From: Piscinibacter gummiphilus
GTDB lineage: Bacteria > Pseudomonadota > Gammaproteobacteria > Burkholderiales > Burkholderiaceae_C
Assembly (NCBI RefSeq): GCF_032681285.1
Contig: NZ_CP136336.1
Location: 4,575,001 to 4,639,000 of the forward strand
DNA: 64,000 bases
Direction of reading: 5' to 3'
Shown: piece after piece, positions 36,623-46,744 of the stretch
Layout: the number at the start of each line of letters is the position of its first letter
Numbering within the stretch: the stretch's first letter is position 1
The notes under the pieces: model-generated
Seen by the model: the letters and a program-made list of their open reading frames with translations, nothing else
What the model was told of the DNA's origin: nothing
Database searches by the model: none
Made by a program: the position numbers and the translations under genes

Positions 36623-38170
36623 ATGTCAACGCCCATCGTCTGGAGCATCTCGGGGCAGGACAGCGGCGGCGGCGCAGGCCTGAGCGCCGACCAGCGCGCG
36701 GCCGACGCCGCCGAGGTGCACCTGTGCCCCATCGTCGCCCTACTCACGGCGCAGAGCAGCGTGGCCGTCGAGAGCGTGCACCCGGTGCCACCCGAGCAGC
36801 TGCATGCGCAGCTCGAAGCGCTGGCCCACGACCTGCCGCCCCGCGCCATCAAGACCGGCCTGCTCGGCAGCGTGGCCAACGTGCGCGTGGTCGCGCAATG
36901 GGTCGACCGGCTGCGCCAGCGCGGGCCGCTCGCGCTCGTCGTCGACCCGGTGCTGCGCGCGAGCACCGGCGAGAGCTTTGCCAACGTGGCGCTCGTCGAG
37001 GCCTACCGCCAGGAGCTGCTGCCGCGGGCGACCGTCGTCACGCCGAACCGGCGCGAAGCCGCGAGGCTGCTGCTGCGCCACGACCACGACGTGCCTGACC
37101 AAGCGCGTGCGCTGCGCGCGCTCGGCACCGAAGCTGCGTGCATCACAGGTGGCGATGCGGACGAGCCCATCGCGCGCGACCACTGGCACAGCGTGCACGC
37201 CACCGGCTGGCTCGCCCTGCCACGCCGCGCTGCACCGAATACGCACGGCACCGGCTGCACCTTCGCCACCGCGCTGGCCGCCGCCATCGCGCGCGGCTTC
37301 GTGCCCGCCGACGCCGCGGTGATCGCGAAGATGCTCACCACCTCGGGCCTGCGCGCCGATGCATCGAACCCCGGCCGCGGCGCCGGCCCGGTGCGCCCGC
37401 GCCACGGCTTCATCACCGACCGCAGCCTGTTGCCCACGCTCGACGACGGCGAGTTGCCGACGTTCGCGCCAGGCAGCACACCACCGGTGGAGGGCCTCTA
37501 CGCGATCACCGACCACGCGGCGCACCTCGCCTCGCTGGTGAAACAAGGCGTGCGCACCGTGCAGCTGCGCCTGAAGCGCGCAGACGACGAGCCGGCAGCA
37601 GCCTGGCAAGCCCGCCTGCTCGACCAGATCACCCGCTCGCGTGCGGCAACGCTCGCGCATGGCGCCACCTTGATCGTCAACGACCACTGGCAAGAGGCCG
37701 CCGCGCTCGGCGTCGACTTCGTGCACCTGGGCCAGGAAGACCTGCTCGCGCTCGGGGCCGAAGAACGCGATTCGCTGATGCGGGCGCGCCGCGCCGGCCT
37801 GCGCCTGGGCGTCAGCTCGCACAGCCTGTGGGAGCTGGCCCGTGCGGCCGCCTGGCAACCCGACTACATCGCCTGCGGCCCGGTGTGGCCCACGCTCACC
37901 AAGGCCATGCCGTGGCGTCCGCAGGGCTTGCGCAACCTCGCCTGGTGGGCCGCCATGTCACCGGCCCCGGTGGTGGCGATCGGAGGCATGCTCGCGCCGG
38001 AGCAGCTGGCCGATGCGGCGGCCGCCGGGGCGGGCGCAGGCTGCGTCGTGCGGGGCCTGCAAGCGGGTGCGACGCACGGCGTGCACGAGTGGCTCGCGGC
38101 GTGGCAAGCCGGGTCGGCGCGCCGCACGCGGGCAGCGCCTGGCTGGCCCGCGCCGTCGTTGCCGGGGTGA
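36623..38170 (+). CDS. thiDE: Bifunctional HMP-P kinase / thiamine-phosphate synthase (ThiD-ThiE fusion)
   Basis: This 515-residue protein fuses two enzymes. Residues 1-285 are ThiD-like (WSISGQDSGGGAGLSADQRA, then DPVLRASTGESF, TPNRREAARL and HGTGCTFATALAAAIA). Residues 293-500 are ThiE-like (GLYAITDHAAHLASLVKQG, VQLRLK, LIVNDHWQEA, VHLGQED, GVSSHS, ACGPVWPT and VAIGGM). It makes HMP pyrophosphate and couples it to the thiazole, finishing thiamine phosphate. It starts 7 bases after thiG and is the last gene of the operon. Confidence 0.95.
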   Translation: MSTPIVWSISGQDSGGGAGLSADQRAADAAEVHLCPIVALLTAQSSVAVESVHPVPPEQLHAQLEALAHDLPPRAIKTGLLGSVANVRVVAQWVDRLRQRGPLALVVDPVLRASTGESFANVALVEAYRQELLPRATVVTPNRREAARLLLRHDHDVPDQARALRALGTEAACITGGDADEPIARDHWHSVHATGWLALPRRAAPNTHGTGCTFATALAAAIARGFVPADAAVIAKMLTTSGLRADASNPGRGAGPVRPRHGFITDRSLLPTLDDGELPTFAPGSTPPVEGLYAITDHAAHLASLVKQGVRTVQLRLKRADDEPAAAWQARLLDQITRSRAATLAHGATLIVNDHWQEAAALGVDFVHLGQEDLLALGAEERDSLMRARRAGLRLGVSSHSLWELARAAAWQPDYIACGPVWPTLTKAMPWRPQGLRNLAWWAAMSPAPVVAIGGMLAPEQLADAAAAGAGAGCVVRGLQAGATHGVHEWLAAWQAGSARRTRAAPGWPAPSLPG

Positions 38171-39187
38171 TCAGGCGGTCGCTCGCGACGCCGCCTCCAC
38201 CTCCGCCCGCACCGCCGCTTCGCGCCCGCGGTAGCGCGGCGAGAAGTGAAACGGCACCACCTGCCTCGCCCCGAGCCATCGCGCAAACTCGCCGGCCTGG
38301 CGCGCGGTGAGGTGGTTCTTGCGCGCCGCGTGCTCACGGTCGGCGTCGAGAAAGACCGCCTCGATGTGCAACACGTCGCAGGGGCGCAGGATGCGGCCCA
38401 GGCGCTCGAGGTTGGCCTCGCTGCCCCGCAGGTCGGTCACGTAACCGATGCGGCGGCCGGGCACGGTGTCGAGCACGACCGAACGCAGCTCGCCCACGCT
38501 GCGCTGTGCACGGTGTTCGCCCGCGCGGTCGCGCCACAGCAGGTCGATCGGTGTGTCATCCGGTGCTCCGCCCAGCACCGCCTGCTTGAGCTCGCGCAGC
38601 CACGGGCCGGTCGTGAGCCCCATTGCGGCGATGCGGTCGGCTGCCACGCGCACCTGCGCCTTCTCGTCGAGCGCGAAGGCCAGCACCGGCATCTCGTGGT
38701 CGACGATCGCCGCGCGCACGCTGAAGAGCGGCTCGTCGACCAGCAGTGCCGGATCGCCGTGCGACGTGGCCGGCAGGTCCTCGCGCGCGAAACTCTGCCG
38801 GCTGTCGAAGCGCGCATGGCGGTGGCTGCCGTCTTCGTGCAGCGCATGCGCCTCGATCACCATCGGCACCTCGTAGCGGTGCACCACGTTCCAGGTGTAG
38901 GCCTGCAGCTTGTGGTGCACGCGGTCGACGAAACCCGGCCCGCCCCACAGCACCAGCCGCGGCATGCGGCCGAGGCCGAGCGCGAGCAGGTGGTCGAAGC
39001 CGGCGAAGTGGTCCATGTGCGCATGGCTCACGAAGGCACGCGACACGCGCAGCAGCACGCGCGGCGCGAGGCGCTCGATCTCGCCCAGGTCGAAGAGGAG
39101 CGCACGCCGGTGGTCGCGCAGGTCGGCCACCAGCCCCGGCTCGACGGCACTCGGGTCGACGAGCCGCAGGTCGAAGGTCGTGCGCAT
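38171..39187 (-). CDS. RNase Z-like metallo-beta-lactamase-fold hydrolase
   Basis: The 338-residue protein has the metal motif SHAHMDH (HxHxDH) near residue 54 and later ligand regions IGYVTDLRG and HLTARQAGEFARWLG, followed by VVPFHFSPRYRGRE. This is the ElaC/RNase Z type of fold, which processes tRNA 3' ends in other bacteria. Because the sequence diverges from canonical RNase Z, the substrate remains uncertain. It is convergent with thiDE, and the downstream neighbour amrS lies just beyond its 5' end. Confidence 0.85.
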   Translation of the reverse strand: MRTTFDLRLVDPSAVEPGLVADLRDHRRALLFDLGEIERLAPRVLLRVSRAFVSHAHMDHFAGFDHLLALGLGRMPRLVLWGGPGFVDRVHHKLQAYTWNVVHRYEVPMVIEAHALHEDGSHRHARFDSRQSFAREDLPATSHGDPALLVDEPLFSVRAAIVDHEMPVLAFALDEKAQVRVAADRIAAMGLTTGPWLRELKQAVLGGAPDDTPIDLLWRDRAGEHRAQRSVGELRSVVLDTVPGRRIGYVTDLRGSEANLERLGRILRPCDVLHIEAVFLDADREHAARKNHLTARQAGEFARWLGARQVVPFHFSPRYRGREAAVRAEVEAASRATA

Positions 39188-39192
39188 GACCC

Positions 39193-40274
<1,082 letters not shown>

Positions 40275-40278
<4 letters not shown>

Positions 40279-41669
40279 CGCGCCTCCTCGAACTTGCGCA
40301 CGCGGTAGCGCGAGAGCCTCACCTCGGGCGCCCAGAAGTCGGCCGCCAGGCCCGCCTTGCGCTTGAGCGAGGCGAGGAAGCTGCGCGCATCGGGCAGCTG
40401 TTCCCACACCTGCGGCAGGTAGGTGGCGCGGTGGCCTCGCCATTCGAAGATGACGCCGTGTTCGCCGGGCTCGAGGGCAGCAAGCGCCTCGGCCTCGGTC
40501 TGCACCTCGAGCGTCTCGGGACGGTCGAGCAACGACACCTCCACCCGCACGCTCAGCCATTCGTCGACGCGAAGAGGGGGAAAGCGCGGGTCGTGGAAGG
40601 CGGCAGCGACCGCGTTGGCCCGCACGTCGTCGAGAAGGGGCCGCGCCGCTTCCAGGCGGCCGATGCAGCCGCGCAACTCGCCGTCGTCGTCGTGCAGCGT
40701 CACGAAGGTCGCGCCCGGTTGAGCGAGCGCCGCCAGGTCGGGCAAACGCCCCTGCGGCGGCTCGACACCGAGGGCCTCGGCGATGGCGCTGCGCGCGTGT
40801 GCGATCAGGGTGGGGCCCAACGCGTCGGCATGCGCGTGCGGGTCGGTGTGTGCCTGCGACGCCGGCTGGTCGAACGCCACCGCGCCATAGCCGACCACCC
40901 GGTCGCGACCGGCCAGGCCTGCCTTCGCGTCGCCCGAGTTGCGCACGCCCAGCAGGCGCGGCACCAAGCCCTTGGCCCGCGCAAGCTGCAGCGCGCCATT
41001 GAGCGGCGCGGCGCCGCAGGCCTCATCGCCTTCGAGGTCGGTCGCGAAGTGCAGGATGCGCTCCACCGTCGCCCCGTCACGCGCCTGCGCTTGCGCATAC
41101 GGCAGGTAATGCGAGAGGTCGGAGCTGACGACGATGAGCGTCTCGTCGCCGCCCCACAGGCGCTCCAGCACCTGCGCCACCTCGGAAGGGCTCGCGTCGC
41201 CGACCGCCAGCGGCACGAGGCGGAAGCCCTCACCCAGCACCTGCTGCAGGAAGGGCAGCTGCACCTCGAGCGAATGCTCCATCGCATGCGGCCGGTCGGC
41301 CAGCACCACCTGTGGCAGCTCGCGCAGCGCGGCGATGGCCTCGCGGTCGAGCGCCACCTCGCCGAGCGGGGTGTCGAAACTGGCGACCGTCGGCGCCGCC
41401 AGCCCGCGCACCGGCACGCGGTGCACTGGGCCGAGCAGCACCACGCGCGTGATCCGCCCGTGCCAGCGCGCCAGCTCGGCATAGGCGAGTGCCGCCACGT
41501 CGCCCGAATACACATAACCGGCATGCGGCACGACGATCAGCTTGGGCGCGCGCGCGGCACCCGGCGCCGTGCCGGCCGCCGCGAGGTGCGCGGCCAGCGC
41601 TGAGCGCAGGCTCGCGGCATCGCCGGGGTAGAAGGTTCCGGCCACGGCGGCGGGTCGAACGGTATGCAT
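40275..41669 (-). CDS. amrB-amrA: AmmeMemoRadiSam proteins B (Memo) and A (AMMECR1), natural fusion
   Basis: This 464-residue protein joins a Memo domain (about 1-265) to an AMMECR1 domain (about 285-464). The Memo domain has RPAAVAGTFYPGDAASLRSA, PHAGYVYSGDVAALAYAEL, MEHSLEVQLPFLQ and VVSSDLSHYLPY, the Memo/dioxygenase-LigB-like metal site residues. The AMMECR1 domain has TFVTLHDDDGELRGCIGRLE, then FHDPRFPPL and GVIFEWRGHRATYLPQVW. The cysteine in LRGCIG is the hallmark of AMMECR1. In many bacteria these are separate genes; here they form one protein next to the radical SAM enzyme. The start is the ATG at complement 41667-41669. Confidence 0.92.
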
Positions 41670-41857
41670 GGGTACAGCTCCTGCAAACCTCGGATGTGGG
41701 GCTGCGGCACCCACCATCAACCCCCGGCGCGGCCCGCGCAAGGATGACCCTGCGGCCGGCAGGGAGTCGGCCGCAAAATCGCCGTTCCCGCTGTCGATGC
41801 GCGCCGGGTCCATTCGTCGTGCAAGGGTCCACCCTTTCATTCCACGGAGATTTGCGC

Positions 41858-42502
41858 ATGTCCAAGGTCAGAGTTGCCGCGTTCACCTTGTCCCTCGACG
41901 GCTACGGCGCCGGCCCGAACCAGAGCCTCGAGCACCCGCTCGGCGAGGGCGGCGAGGCGCTGCACCAGTGGTTCCACCGCACCCGCGTCTTCACCCAGAT
42001 GACGGGCCAGGGCGAGGTCGTCGAAGACCTCAACGACCGTTTCGCCACCCGCAGCTTCGAGAACGTGGGCGCCTGGGTGCTCGGGCGCAACATGTTCGGC
42101 CCGGTGCGCGGACCCTGGCCCGACGACACCTGGAAGGGCTGGTGGGGCGACAACCCGCCGTACCACGTGCCGACCTTCGTGCTCACGCACCATGCGCGGG
42201 GGCCACTGGCGATGGAGGGCGGCACCACCTTCCACTTCGTGACCGGTGGCATCCACGAAGCGCTCGATCGCGCACGCGAGGCCGCACAGGGCAAGGACGT
42301 GCGCATCGGCGGCGGTGTCTCCACCGTGCGCCAGTACCTCGAAGCGGGGCTGATCGACGAGATGCACCTCGCCATCTCGCCCGTGCTGCTCGGCCGCGGC
42401 GAGGCCTTCTTCGCCGGCCTCGACCTCCTGAAACTGGGCTTTCGCTGCACCGAACAGGTGGCCGCCGAGAAGGCCTTGCACGTGGTGTTGAGCCGAGGCT
42501 GA
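41858..42502 (+). CDS. Dihydrofolate reductase / RibD C-terminal family protein
   Basis: The 214-residue protein has the RibD C-terminal/DHFR-like fold of small reductases: VRVAAFTLSLDGYGAGPNQ, NVGAWVLGRNMFGPVRGPW, VRIGGGVSTVRQYLEAGLID and MHLAISPVLLGRGEAFFAGL. These proteins bind NADPH and reduce pyrimidine- or related substrates; many are stand-alone enzymes of unknown substrate. The ATG at 41858 is preceded by CACGGAGA. It is followed after 21 bases by the alpha/beta-hydrolase-LuxR gene. Confidence 0.88.
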   Translation: MSKVRVAAFTLSLDGYGAGPNQSLEHPLGEGGEALHQWFHRTRVFTQMTGQGEVVEDLNDRFATRSFENVGAWVLGRNMFGPVRGPWPDDTWKGWWGDNPPYHVPTFVLTHHARGPLAMEGGTTFHFVTGGIHEALDRAREAAQGKDVRIGGGVSTVRQYLEAGLIDEMHLAISPVLLGRGEAFFAGLDLLKLGFRCTEQVAAEKALHVVLSRG

Positions 42503-42523
42503 AGGTCGCCGCACAATCGGCGC

Positions 42524-43582
42524 ATGCCCGCCCTCAAGCAGGATGTCCGCTTTTGCACGGCCCCCGACGGCACGCGCATCGCCGTGGCCTCCGTCGGCTC
42601 GGGGCCGCCACTGGTGCGGGCCTCGCACTGGCTCAGCCATGTCGAACATGACCTCGCCAGCCCCGTGTGGCGGCCGTGGCTCACGGCGCTCTCTCGCCAT
42701 CACACCTACCACCGCTATGACCAGCGCGGCTGCGGCCTGTCGGACCGCTCCTTCGCCGGCCTGTCGCTCGACGTGTGGGTCAGCGACCTCGAAGCGGTGG
42801 TCGACCACCTCGGGCTCGAACGCTTCCCGCTGATCGGCATGTCGCAGGGCGGTGCGGTGGCGATCAGCTACGCGCATCGCCACCCCGAGCGGGTGTCGCG
42901 GCTGGTGCTGGTGGGTGCCTATGCGCAGGGTGTGCTCCGGCGCGAAGGCGCGGAGCAGGCGCGCCTCGAAGCCGAAACCATGGTCAACATGATGCGGGTC
43001 GGCTGGGGCAGCGACAACGACGCCTTCCGCCAGGTGTTCACCAACCAGTTCATCCCCGGCGGCACGCCCGAGCAGCTGCGTTGGTGGACCGAGCTGCAGC
43101 GCCGCACGGCGAGCCCCGAAGGGGCCGCGCGCACGCTGGAGGTCTTCCACGACGTGGACGTGGTGCGCCTCGCGGCGTCGCTCGACGTGCCCACGCTCGT
43201 GATGCACGCGCGTGGCGATGCACGCGTGCCCTTCGACGAAGGCCGCCGGCTGGCAGCACTGATCCCCGGTGCCCGCTTCGTGGCGCTGGAGTCCGACAAC
43301 CACGTGCTGCTCGAAGGCGAACCCGCATGGCCGCAGTTTCTCGACGAGCTGCAGGGCTTCCTCGCCGAAGACACCGAGCCTGCGCCCTCGAGCGCCGCCA
43401 GCCTCACCCCCGCCGAAGCCGCCGTGCTGGAGCTGCTGGCGCATGGCCTCTCCAACCAGGCCATCGCCACCCAGCTTGGCAAGACCGAGAAGACGGTACG
43501 CAACCAGCTCTCGGTGATCTTCGACAAGCTCGGCGTGAAGAGCCGCGCCGAAGCCATCGTGCACGCGCTGCGACACCCCTAG
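42524..43582 (+). CDS. Alpha/beta-hydrolase fused to a LuxR-type HTH domain
   Basis: Residues 1-280 form an alpha/beta-hydrolase with nucleophile Ser107 (GMSQGGAVAIS), acid in HARGDARVPF and His in SDNHVLLEGE, so the triad looks complete. Residues 295-352 form a LuxR/FixJ helix-turn-helix (LTPAEAAVLELLAHGLSNQA, then ATQLGKTEKTVRNQLS and IFDKLGVKSRAEAIVHAL). This is a one-component regulator whose sensor half looks like an intact hydrolase. It may sense, or enzymatically process, a small ester or lactone. It lies between a reductase gene and a diiron protein gene, all in one direction. Confidence 0.9.
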   Translation: MPALKQDVRFCTAPDGTRIAVASVGSGPPLVRASHWLSHVEHDLASPVWRPWLTALSRHHTYHRYDQRGCGLSDRSFAGLSLDVWVSDLEAVVDHLGLERFPLIGMSQGGAVAISYAHRHPERVSRLVLVGAYAQGVLRREGAEQARLEAETMVNMMRVGWGSDNDAFRQVFTNQFIPGGTPEQLRWWTELQRRTASPEGAARTLEVFHDVDVVRLAASLDVPTLVMHARGDARVPFDEGRRLAALIPGARFVALESDNHVLLEGEPAWPQFLDELQGFLAEDTEPAPSSAASLTPAEAAVLELLAHGLSNQAIATQLGKTEKTVRNQLSVIFDKLGVKSRAEAIVHALRHP

Positions 43583-43736
43583 CCCTTGGGGGGTCGTGGG
43601 ACAGATGCCCCACGCCTCGCGTCCGCAGTCCCGCCGCCGGGCCCTCAAACGGGACGATCGCCTCATGCCCGCCGAGGCCCCTGCGCGAATCATCGTCGGC
43701 ACGTCATGTGACGCATCCACCGATTCAGGAGGTCTT

Positions 43737-44708
43737 ATGCAAACCCACACATCCACCACCGACCCGCGCTACGCCAAGACCATCGAAGCCTCGAAGAAGG
43801 TGCGCTGGGAGATCGAACGCGACATCATCCGCGGCCGCCGCTTCGACCTGTCGCAGAAGTTCCTGCCCGATGGCCTGTCGATGATCGACGAGCTGGCCGA
43901 CGTGCTCAGCGCGGAACAGCAGCGCTTCCTCGGCCAGGTGCAGGGCCGCACCTACGCCAACATGTTCGGCCTGGTCGAGCGTTTCATCTGCGCCAAGATC
44001 CTCGAGCTGAGCCGCGAGCACTGGCTGGGTGACCAGACGGCGCTCGAAGCGCTGGTGCGCTTCAGCGACGAGGAGCTGAAGCACCAGGCGCTCTTTCGCC
44101 GCGTCGAGGGCCTGGTGGCCGACGGCATGCCCGAAGGCTACGAGTTCGCGGTGTCGCCGAACGACGTGGCGAGCTTCGTGCTCGGCAAGGGCACCTGGGC
44201 CGTGCTCGCCCTCACCTGCCACATCGAGCTCTTCTCGCAGGCGCACTACCGCCAGAGCATCGACCCGGCCGAAGGCCTGTCCGAACTCTTCAAGGACATC
44301 TTCCTCTTCCATTGGAAGGAGGAATCGCAGCACGCCATCCTCGACGAGCTGGAGTGGCTGCGTGAAGACGCCAAGCTCGGCAGCGATGCCGAGCGCGACA
44401 CCGCGGTGGGCGAGCTGATCGAACTCGTCGGCGGGGTCGACGGCATCCTGCAGGCCCAGGCCCAGGCCGACACGCGCTACTTCCTGCGCACGTTGAAGCT
44501 TGCCGAGTCGGGCCCGCTTGCCGAACGCGTGGGCGCCACCGTGCTCAAGGCCTACCGCTGGCAGTACATCGTCTCGGGCGCGCTGCACCCGCACTTCCAG
44601 AAGGTGCTGGGCACGCTGGTGAACGAGCCGCAGATGGGCCGCATCCAGGCCGCGCTGGCGCCGCTGGCCTACGCGGTGCCGGGCGAGAAGATGGCGAAGG
44701 CGGCTTAA
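43737..44708 (+). CDS. Ferritin-like diiron protein
   Basis: The 323-residue protein has two ExxH motifs, Glu113/His116 (DEELKHQALF) and Glu196/His199 (KEESQHAIL). Additional acidic positions Glu81 (LVERF) and Glu164 (HIELF) complete a diiron-type helical-bundle metal site. No signal peptide or known extra domain is seen, and I cannot assign a substrate; relatives include diiron oxygenases and desaturase-like proteins. The ATG at 43737 has a perfect AGGAGG site. It sits 154 bases after the hydrolase-LuxR regulator, which may control it. Confidence 0.8.
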   Translation: MQTHTSTTDPRYAKTIEASKKVRWEIERDIIRGRRFDLSQKFLPDGLSMIDELADVLSAEQQRFLGQVQGRTYANMFGLVERFICAKILELSREHWLGDQTALEALVRFSDEELKHQALFRRVEGLVADGMPEGYEFAVSPNDVASFVLGKGTWAVLALTCHIELFSQAHYRQSIDPAEGLSELFKDIFLFHWKEESQHAILDELEWLREDAKLGSDAERDTAVGELIELVGGVDGILQAQAQADTRYFLRTLKLAESGPLAERVGATVLKAYRWQYIVSGALHPHFQKVLGTLVNEPQMGRIQAALAPLAYAVPGEKMAKAA

Positions 44709-45202
44709 GCGGGTGGCAAGGCGCGCACCACATCGCCAAGGCGAATTGCCCCGCCGGTGAGGATGCGCGCCGTCATGCCGCCGTGCCCGCGCATCGCGGC
44801 ATAGGCGCCGGGGCCGACCTCTTCTTCCATGCGCGAGCACGGCGCGCACGGGCCGACGATCTGCAGCACCGCGTCGCCCACCTGCAGCTTGGCGTTCTTG
44901 AGCGCCAGCAGGTTGATGCCCGAGACGACGAGGTTGCGGCGCAGCGTCACCGGGTCGACCTCGGCGACGCGGGCCAGCCGCGCGATCACCGGCAGGTGCT
45001 CCAGCTGGATGAGCGTGACCTGGCGGGTGGAGAGCTCGGCCTCGCCGCGCTGGCCGAGCCGGTCGTCGGCGAGGCCGATGCCGGCCAGCGCCTGCGTCGC
45101 CTCGACGCGGCGTGCCGGGGCACGCGGGTGGCCGCGCACGACGATGGCTTCGATGCGGCCTTCGACATGCGGCGGTGCGTTCAGGTCGCGGATGGTTTTC
45201 AT
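44705..45202 (-). CDS. MOSC domain protein
   Basis: The 165-residue protein is a MOSC (molybdenum cofactor sulfurase C-terminal) domain: RIEAIVVRGHPRAPARRVEA, GIGLADDRLGQRGE, VTLRRNLVVSGINLLALKN and the conserved cysteine segment GPCAPCSRMEEE. MOSC proteins handle sulfur on molybdenum cofactor or N-hydroxylated substrates. It overlaps the 3' end of the convergent diiron gene by 4 bases. A long open frame continuing upstream is the shadow of the divergent dioxygenase gene. Confidence 0.9.
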   Translation of the reverse strand: MKTIRDLNAPPHVEGRIEAIVVRGHPRAPARRVEATQALAGIGLADDRLGQRGEAELSTRQVTLIQLEHLPVIARLARVAEVDPVTLRRNLVVSGINLLALKNAKLQVGDAVLQIVGPCAPCSRMEEEVGPGAYAAMRGHGGMTARILTGGAIRLGDVVRALPPA

Positions 45203-45262
45203 GGCCCGGGCATTGTCGTGGCCTTGCCGGAACCTCATGCCGGCGAGGACACTCCCAGGCAC

Positions 45263-45919
45263 ATGCACACCCCCTTCGCGATCAGCCGCCGCCATGGCCT
45301 GCGCCTGCTCACCGGCACGGCCAGCGCGCTCGCCCTGCCCTCGCTCGCATGGGCCGCCTTGCCGGCAATGACCGAAGGGCCGTTCTACCCCTCGGTGGAA
45401 TGGCGCGCGCGCCAGCTCGACTGGGACGCCGACCTCACACGCGTCACCCGCGCGGCCGGTGCCGACGCACCGCGCGCATCCGGCGAGTGGCTGGACCTCG
45501 GCGGTGCCGTCGTCGACGCAAAAGGCCGCCCGATCGACGGCGCCGAAATCGAGATCTGGCAGTGCGACGTGCACGGCAGCTACCGCCACCCCCACGGCGC
45601 CGGCGACAAGGTCGACGAGGCCTTCCAGGGCTTCGGCGGCACCCGCAGCGATGGCCGCGGGCTCTACCGCTTCCGCACCATCAAGCCGGTGCCCTACCCT
45701 GGCCGCACGCCGCACATCCACGTGCGGGTGCGCCATGCCAGCTTCGGCGAGCTGACCTCGCAACTCTTCGTCGCGGGCGACCCCGGCAATGCACGCGACT
45801 TCCTCTACCGCAGCCTCTCGGCGGCAGAGCGGGCAGACTCCGAGATCCGGCTGGAGCGGGCGGCGGCCGGCTCGCCCACCCGCTGGGTCGCACAGCGTTC
45901 GCTGGTGGTGGGGCGCTAG
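45263..45919 (+). CDS. Exported intradiol dioxygenase-like protein
   Basis: The 218-residue protein starts with a Tat-like signal (SRRHGLRLLTGTASALALPS, cleavage near AWAALP). The core matches intradiol ring-cleavage dioxygenases: IEIWQCDVHGSYRHP, then PVPYPGRTPHIHVRV. The two tyrosines and two histidines (HxH) that bind Fe(III) in protocatechuate 3,4-dioxygenase are all visible. The periplasmic location differs from the classical cytoplasmic enzymes, so the substrate may be an exported or environmental catechol. It is divergent from the MOSC gene. Confidence 0.88.
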   Translation: MHTPFAISRRHGLRLLTGTASALALPSLAWAALPAMTEGPFYPSVEWRARQLDWDADLTRVTRAAGADAPRASGEWLDLGGAVVDAKGRPIDGAEIEIWQCDVHGSYRHPHGAGDKVDEAFQGFGGTRSDGRGLYRFRTIKPVPYPGRTPHIHVRVRHASFGELTSQLFVAGDPGNARDFLYRSLSAAERADSEIRLERAAAGSPTRWVAQRSLVVGR

Positions 45920-46731
45920 CTTCGCGAACCCTTGGCCGCCGGGCGCCCGAGGTTGGCCGCGATGAGCGCCGCCGCCAGCGTGACCAGCCACGACACGTAG
46001 ACCCACAGCAGGAAGGCCGGCAACACGGCGAACGCGCCGTACACCGCCTTGTAGGTGGGCAGCTTGAGCAGGTAGGCCGTGAAGCCGCGCTTGCACAGCT
46101 CGATGGCCGCACTGCCGAGCACGCCGCCCACGATGGCCTGCGGCCAGCCGACACGTGTGTTGGGCACGACGCGGAAGAGGACCGCCAGCGCGAGCGCGCC
46201 GAGCACCGCCGGAATGAAGTTCACCAGCACCTGCACCGAGGGCGGCAAGGCCTCGAGCCAGCCCATCGACATGCCCAGCACGTACGACGAAGCCCACAGG
46301 CTGACGCCCAGCACCGGCGGGCCGAGCAGCAGCATCACGAGGTAGAGGCCCACACGCTTGAGGAAGGGCCGGTTGCGCTTCACGCCCCAGATCTGGTTGA
46401 GCGCGTTTTCCACCGTCAGCAGCAGCGCGAGCGAGGTGGCGAGCAGGAACAGCGAGCCCACCCAGGTGAGCCCGCCCGCGTTGGCGGCGAACTGGTTGAG
46501 GTAGCGCAGCACCGGCTGGGCGATGTCGGCCGGCAGCAGGTTGCGCAGGAGCAGCGCGTCGATCGCGTCCTTGAATCGCTTGAAGAGCGACGGGTAGCGG
46601 ATGAAGAGCGCGAAGCAGATCGCGAGGAACGGCACCACCGAGAGCACCGTCGTGAAGGTGAGGCTGCCGGCGATCTGCGGCAGCCGCTCCTTGCGCGCGC
46701 GCTGGAAGGTCTGGCGGAAGAACTGCAGCAT
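45916..46731 (-). CDS. YihY/BrkB family inner-membrane protein
   Basis: The 271-residue protein has about six membrane helices and the family segments IAGSLTFTTVLSVVPFLAIC, LLLTVENALNQIWGVKRNRP, then ELCKRGFTAYLLKLPTYKAVYG and LPAFLLWVYVSWLVTLAAAL. The family was once called RNase BN in error; its function is not established. Its stop overlaps the end of the convergent dioxygenase gene by 4 bases. The next gene upstream on this strand ends 13 bases before its start. Confidence 0.92.
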   Translation of the reverse strand: MLQFFRQTFQRARKERLPQIAGSLTFTTVLSVVPFLAICFALFIRYPSLFKRFKDAIDALLLRNLLPADIAQPVLRYLNQFAANAGGLTWVGSLFLLATSLALLLTVENALNQIWGVKRNRPFLKRVGLYLVMLLLGPPVLGVSLWASSYVLGMSMGWLEALPPSVQVLVNFIPAVLGALALAVLFRVVPNTRVGWPQAIVGGVLGSAAIELCKRGFTAYLLKLPTYKAVYGAFAVLPAFLLWVYVSWLVTLAAALIAANLGRPAAKGSRS

Positions 46732-46744
46732 CAGCGTGCGCGCG

